Part shown: one piece after another, positions 60,377 through 64,000 of the stretch
Position numbering within the stretch: the first letter of the stretch is position 1
Layout: every line of letters begins with the position of its first letter
Assembly (NCBI RefSeq): GCF_025141175.1
Contig: NZ_CP081155.1
Coordinates: 2,137,001-2,201,000 of the forward strand
DNA length: 64,000 nt
Direction: 5' to 3'
DNA from: Jannaschia sp. M317
GTDB lineage: Bacteria; Pseudomonadota; Alphaproteobacteria; Rhodobacterales; Rhodobacteraceae
Notes under the pieces: generated by a model
Told to the model about the DNA's origin: nothing
Databases searched by the model: none
What the model saw: the letters and a program-made list of their open reading frames with translations, nothing else
Program-made: the position numbers and the translations under genes

Positions 60377-61398
60377 GCGGCGGCCTCCGCCCCGCCTGCC
60401 TGGCTGTCGGGCTGGTCCAGGTTTTCGCCTTCGTATTCCGTCTTGACCACTGCGGCATCATAGCCCTGCTCGGACAGCCATTGTTGAAAGGTCGCGGTAT
60501 ATCCGTGGGTTGCGAATATACGCTCTGCCCCCGTTTCGCGGATCGCGGCATTCAGCCCGGCCCAGTCGGCATGGTCCGAGATGACAAACCCCCGGTCCGC
60601 CGCCCGCCGCCGCCGCACCCCGCGCAGGGCCATCCAGCCAGACGCGATGCCGGTGGACACCGGGCCGAACCTGCGCAGCCAGTTGCCCGCCAGGGCCGAC
60701 GGCGGGGCGACGATCAGGGCACCGGGATACGACTTGAGGTCGGTGTCGGGCGTCACGCGTATCGTGTCGGGCAGGGGCAAGCCTTGGGCGCGCAGCACCG
60801 CGTTGGTGTTTTCGACCGCCGCGTGGGTCAGGATCGGCCCGATCGAGGGGTCGACCATGGCCATGACGCGCTGTGCCTTGCCCAGCGAATAGGCCCCGAT
60901 TGCCGCATGTTTGCCCTCTGCGCGGCAGGTCTGCCACCAGGCGTTCAGTTCGGATGCCAGCTCGGCTTCGGGGCGCCAGTCAAAGACCGGCAGGCCAAAG
61001 GTGCATTCGGTGATGAAGGCGTGGCAGCGCACCGGCTCGAACGGTTCCGACAAGGGGTCCGGGCCGGTCTTGTAGTCGCCCGAAACGACCCAGACCTCGC
61101 CTTTGTGCGCGACACGGATCTGGGCAGATCCTGGGACGTGGCCCGCGGGGTGAAAGCTGACGGTGGCGTCGCCGATCTGTCGGCTTTCGCCAAAGGCGAT
61201 CCCCTCTAGCGTAATGTCGCCCAACCGGTGCCGCATCACCGGCGCCGCAGCGTGGGTGGCCAGATAGCGGGCGTGGCCCGGTCGCGCGTGGTCCGCGTGA
61301 CCATGGGTGATCAGCGCCCGGTCGACGGGACGCCAGGGATCGATGAAGAAATCACCGGCGGGGCAATAGATGCCTTCGGAGCGGAATTCGAGAACCAT
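60373..61398 (-). CDS. Ligase-associated DNA exonuclease (metallo-beta-lactamase/beta-CASP-like)
   Basis: 341 residues from the ATG at 61396-61398, chosen as the family start (MVLEFRSEGIYCPAGDFFIDPW). The zinc motif is ITHGHADHARPGH, with the later ligands in HPAGHVPGSAQI, SGDYKTGPDP, and SDHADWAGL. It corresponds to the exonuclease that accompanies bacterial ATP-dependent ligases with an Lhr helicase. It overlaps the hydrolase gene by 4 bp and is the first of the three-gene unit. Confidence 0.88.
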   Translation of the reverse strand: MVLEFRSEGIYCPAGDFFIDPWRPVDRALITHGHADHARPGHARYLATHAAAPVMRHRLGDITLEGIAFGESRQIGDATVSFHPAGHVPGSAQIRVAHKGEVWVVSGDYKTGPDPLSEPFEPVRCHAFITECTFGLPVFDWRPEAELASELNAWWQTCRAEGKHAAIGAYSLGKAQRVMAMVDPSIGPILTHAAVENTNAVLRAQGLPLPDTIRVTPDTDLKSYPGALIVAPPSALAGNWLRRFGPVSTGIASGWMALRGVRRRRAADRGFVISDHADWAGLNAAIRETGAERIFATHGYTATFQQWLSEQGYDAAVVKTEYEGENLDQPDSQAGGAEAAA

Positions 61399-61650
61399 GG
61401 GCAGAGGATAGCGCGCTCTGCGCGCGAGACGAGTGGGCGTGACGCCCCGGGCTTGATCGTTCCAGAGGGGAGGCAGGGCGCGGGGGGGGTACAAGGAATA
61501 TCCACACGGGCGAAGCATAAACGGCACGGCCACGTCAGACCCTGTTCCGTCGCTGTCCGGTCCAGATGTTCCGCCGCATCCTGCCCAACGGGCGATGCCG
61601 ACTGATCCCTTGCCCGCGCGACCGAGGCCGCCCGAGACAGGCGCAGCGGG

Positions 61651-62697
61651 TCAGCTATCGGGGGCGTTCAAAGTCAGTTCGCCCTCTTCCTCCAGGCGGC
61701 GGATTTCGCTGACGATGGCGGACATGGCCTCTTCGGCGGCGTCGGTGGCTACCTTGCCACCCTCGGCCATGTCTTCGCGCATCTGGTCAGCCAACCTGCT
61801 GGAGATGGAGCCGAGGATGAACTCGACGACCGGGGCCAGATCGGGCGGGGCCCCGGCCAGGGCCTGGGTGACAACGGCGGCATCAACCCCACGCAGGACG
61901 CGCGGCACGTCGCGCGGGTCGATACGATCTGGAATATTCTCGAAACTAAAGATTTCCGCACGGACGCGCACGGCGAAATCCGGGTCGCTTTCGTCCAGAC
62001 GGTCCAGCAAGGCACGGCGAATGCCAGAGGTGGCGGCGTTGAGGATGTCGCCCACGCGCGCCACCGCGGCGGTGTCAAAGGCGGGGGGTTTGCGCGCGCC
62101 GCTTTGGCGACCCAATGCGTTGCCGATCATGGAAACAGCCTCGGGGGAGACGTCCTCCGTCCGGCCAAAGGCCACGGCGATACCGTCGCACCGGTCCTGG
62201 GGCAACGTCCCCAAAAGCAGCGCGGCCTTGGCCGGGGGCAGCTTGGACAGCATGATGGCGCAGACCTCGTCGCTTTCGTCTTGCATCATCGCGGCCAGGA
62301 TGCCGGTATCAAGGTTGGCAACCTCGGCCCAGGCGGCCTGACCCAGTGACCCGACGGCCCCGCCGAAGTCCGCCAATAGCGCCTCGACCACCTCGAGAGA
62401 CAGGCTGCCGTCCATCAAGGTCAGGATGCGGTCGACGTCGCGCGGGAAATGCAGGCCGATGGAATCAAGCTCGGACGCGAATTCCGCGACTGTCTGGGCC
62501 AAGGTTTCCCGATCGACGAAGCGCAGCGAGGACATGTCGCGGACCAATTGTTTCTGCTGTTCGGCCGGTAGGCTGCGAATACCCGGATCGGCCCCGCCGG
62601 TGATCAGCAGCCGTACGATGACGGCCGCCTTTTGCCCCTTGGTCAGCCCCCGACGACGGGCAGAGGGCGGCAGGTTGACAGGGCTGAGATCGGACAT
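61651..62697 (-). CDS. fliG: Flagellar motor switch protein FliG
   Basis: 348 residues from the ATG at 62695-62697. The N-terminal part begins LTKGQKAAVIVRLLITGGADPGI, the typical alphaproteobacterial form. The middle and C-terminal armadillo-like parts include FSFENIPDRIDPRDVPRVLRGVDAAVVTQAL and FILGSISSRLADQMREDM, the torque-generating region, where charged residues are expected. It would be part of the C-ring of the flagellar basal body. No other flagellar gene is in the window, so it is isolated here. Confidence 0.87.
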   Translation of the reverse strand: MSDLSPVNLPPSARRRGLTKGQKAAVIVRLLITGGADPGIRSLPAEQQKQLVRDMSSLRFVDRETLAQTVAEFASELDSIGLHFPRDVDRILTLMDGSLSLEVVEALLADFGGAVGSLGQAAWAEVANLDTGILAAMMQDESDEVCAIMLSKLPPAKAALLLGTLPQDRCDGIAVAFGRTEDVSPEAVSMIGNALGRQSGARKPPAFDTAAVARVGDILNAATSGIRRALLDRLDESDPDFAVRVRAEIFSFENIPDRIDPRDVPRVLRGVDAAVVTQALAGAPPDLAPVVEFILGSISSRLADQMREDMAEGGKVATDAAEEAMSAIVSEIRRLEEEGELTLNAPDS

Positions 62698-62773
62698 GGC
62701 AGACGGCTCGCGCAAAGAAGCTGTGCCGTGTTATCGCCCGCGCCGTCTTAACAAAACGTTGCGGGCGCGCCGA

Positions 62774-63301
62774 TCAGTGGGAATAGCCGCGCCCGGTGCG
62801 CAGCGCCTCGGCCAGCGACGTCTCGGCCCAGGTGCCCCGGCCACCGGCCTGCCGGATCATCGCGAGCTGCAGTCGCGCGCCGTCGGCGTCGCCCTGTTCG
62901 ACCAGACCCTGGCCCAGATAGCTGCGCGCCAGCCGGTAGTCGGGATCAATGTCCAACGCCGCTTCATAGAGGGCACGGCCCGCGTCGAAATCGCCCGCCT
63001 TGCGCGTGGCAAAGCCGCGCAGGGTCAGGACCTCGGGCGTGTTTGCGCGGGTGACGGCGGCCAGGACGCGCAGCGCATCGGCAGGGCGATCATAGGCCAC
63101 CAATTCGCGCGCGGCGTCGATGCGGGTGGCATCGTCAAGACGGCTGTCGCGGCTATCGACGCAGGCCTGATGCGTGTCGTCCCAAACCTGCGCCCCGGTG
63201 CAATCCGCAGAGGTCTGCGTCTGGACCGGCGGGGTCGGGTCCTCACCCGCGGCAAAGGCGGCAAGGGGCAGGCAGGTCAGCAGGGCGAGGGGGCGGATCA
63301 T
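62774..63301 (-). CDS. Exported tetratricopeptide-repeat protein
   Basis: 175 residues from the ATG at 63299-63301, with GGAG upstream. It has a signal peptide ending near AAFAA (residue ~18), then a Thr/Pro/Gln linker, and two Cys residues (DCTGAQVW, ACVDS) that may pair. About three TPR-like helical repeats follow (RVLAAVTRANTPEVLTLRG, AGRALYEAALDIDPDY, RLARSYLGQGLVEQGDADGA split over ~75-150). It probably mediates protein contacts in the periplasm. It lies downstream of argC past a strong hairpin. Confidence 0.75.
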   Translation of the reverse strand: MIRPLALLTCLPLAAFAAGEDPTPPVQTQTSADCTGAQVWDDTHQACVDSRDSRLDDATRIDAARELVAYDRPADALRVLAAVTRANTPEVLTLRGFATRKAGDFDAGRALYEAALDIDPDYRLARSYLGQGLVEQGDADGARLQLAMIRQAGGRGTWAETSLAEALRTGRGYSH

Positions 63302-63317
63302 GGGGGGTCTCCGGCAA

Positions 63318-63359
63318 GGCAAAGGGGCGGCACCCTCAACTAGGTGCCGCCCCTTTGCC
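63318..63359 (-). terminator. Hairpin terminator candidate after argC
   Basis: Perfect 17-bp inverted repeat GGCAAAGGGGCGGCACC / GGTGCCGCCCCTTTGCC with an 8-nt loop, 26 bp after the argC stop on the minus strand. No long T-run follows, but the stem is strong enough to mark the end of the argC transcript. Confidence 0.6.
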
Positions 63360-63385
63360 ATTCGTCAAGACACGAGCCTGCGAGA

Positions 63386-64000
63386 TCAGCCGATCAGGCC
63401 TGCGGTTTCTTCGGCCCCGATCATCAGGTTCAGGTTCTGGACAGCGGTGCCGGAGGCCCCCTTGCCCAGGTTGTCGAGCACGGCGATCACCGTCACGCGC
63501 CCTGCGCCGTCGCCCTGAACCGACAGGACCATCTGGTTGGTATCGTTGACCATCTGCGGATCGACCCGCGCGCCTGCCGCCTGCACCGATACAAAGGGAT
63601 CGCCCGCGTAGAAATCGCGCAGCGCCGCCTCGATCCGGGCGTGTCCGGCGACCTGGCCGGGCAGAAGATCGGCGTGCAAATGCAGTTGCACCGCCATGCC
63701 CTGCGCATAGGCCCCGACCGACGGCTGGAACAGGGGTTTGCGGGTCAGATGTCCGTATTCCATGATTTCGGGCACGTGTTTGTGGCTTTGGCCCGTTGCA
63801 TACAGGAAATAGGCCGGGGCGGTGCCGTCCTCGTACTCCGCGATCAGGGACTTGCCGCCGCCGGTATAGCCGGACACGCCGGTCAGCACCGCCGCGCTGT
63901 CGGGGGACAGGATGCCCGCGTCGACCAGAGGCCGGATCATGGAAATCGCGCCGGTTGCGAAACAGCCCACATTGGCGACCCGCCGCGCGTCGCGGATGCG
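63386..64000 (-). CDS. argC: N-acetyl-gamma-glutamyl-phosphate reductase, C-terminal part (partial)
   Basis: The frame is open to the right edge, leaving about 204 codons of the C-terminal two thirds. The catalytic cysteine is in RVANVGCFATGAIS, where the usual Pro after Asn is Val. VSGYTGGGKSLI, HKHVPEIM and DTNQMVLSV are typical of the type 2 (shorter, ~310 aa) ArgC. It reduces N-acetylglutamyl phosphate to the semialdehyde in arginine biosynthesis. The NADP-binding N-terminus lies outside the window. A strong hairpin follows the stop. Confidence 0.9.
   Translation of the reverse strand, partial: RIRDARRVANVGCFATGAISMIRPLVDAGILSPDSAAVLTGVSGYTGGGKSLIAEYEDGTAPAYFLYATGQSHKHVPEIMEYGHLTRKPLFQPSVGAYAQGMAVQLHLHADLLPGQVAGHARIEAALRDFYAGDPFVSVQAAGARVDPQMVNDTNQMVLSVQGDGAGRVTVIAVLDNLGKGASGTAVQNLNLMIGAEETAGLIG

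Noticed and set aside
1..64000. CRISPR arrays, rRNA genes, insertion sequences, prophage genes
   Set aside because: No regularly spaced repeats, rRNA-like sequence, transposase or phage structural genes were seen on either strand.

Overview
The window is GC-rich, gene-dense chromosomal DNA of an alphaproteobacterium, most likely a marine Rhodobacteraceae (Roseobacter-type) species. The evidence is three TRAP transporters (two DctPQM, one TAXI), an HpsN-type sulfopropanediol dehydrogenase operon, an aa3 oxidase subunit I gene followed by a DUF2244 gene, a large single-chain malate synthase G, many ATGA/TGATG gene overlaps, and extragenic palindromes of a kind I recall from this family. No phage, plasmid, IS element, CRISPR array or rRNA was found. 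There is one tRNA, Leu(GAG).

Region 1 (1-17907) is a catabolic island. A long minus-strand operon runs from a DctP binding protein (11766) through DctQ, DctM, a PhyH dioxygenase, a UxaA/GarD-family dehydratase, a Gfo/Idh oxidoreductase, a shikimate-dehydrogenase-like enzyme, a second PhyH dioxygenase, a beta-hydroxyacid dehydrogenase, an EamA exporter and a LysE exporter. A divergent GntR/FCD regulator sits at its head. A plus-strand set (SDR, IlvD/Edd dehydratase, FAH-family hydrolase, D-2-hydroxyacid dehydrogenase) looks like a non-phosphorylative sugar-acid route ending in pyruvate plus a hydroxyacid or aldehyde. The substrate of the whole island is not evident.

Region 2 (18046-29820) is mostly housekeeping: a histone-deacetylase-fold enzyme and a glutathione peroxidase, DUF1178, an SDR, modABC molybdate uptake, DUF2244 and ctaD, a peptidoglycan-binding-like protein cut by an in-frame amber codon, lipB, a membrane LytTR regulator, a DUF2306 protein and tRNA-Leu.

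Region 3 (29893-37400) has a LysR regulator divergent from a TAXI-TRAP system whose fused permease gene is broken by a -1 frameshift, then a DadA-like FAD oxidoreductase, a MOFRL-type glycerate 2-kinase and a DUF1499 protein.

Region 4 (37397-46570) is the clearest functional unit. A LacI regulator faces a minus-strand operon: small membrane protein, DctP, DctQ, DctM, HpsN-like dehydrogenase, SDR, zinc alcohol dehydrogenase, universal stress protein and FMN alpha-hydroxyacid dehydrogenase. It is consistent with uptake and oxidation of 2,3-dihydroxypropane-1-sulfonate (DHPS) to sulfolactate. The intergenic region carries three LacI-type operators on an exact 23-bp period.

Region 5 (46731-64000) is mixed: an Asp/Glu-racemase-fold protein, an acyltransferase and a secreted phosphoesterase flanking a candidate PHO box, an SDR, aminopeptidase N, DUF2256, glcB and a GlcG-like gene, a cytochrome P450, a class I amidotransferase-like hydrolase, an ATP-dependent DNA ligase with its associated exonuclease (split by an alpha/beta hydrolase gene), an isolated fliG, a TPR protein and the 3' end of argC at the right edge. 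No gene-free stretch exceeds 300 bases.
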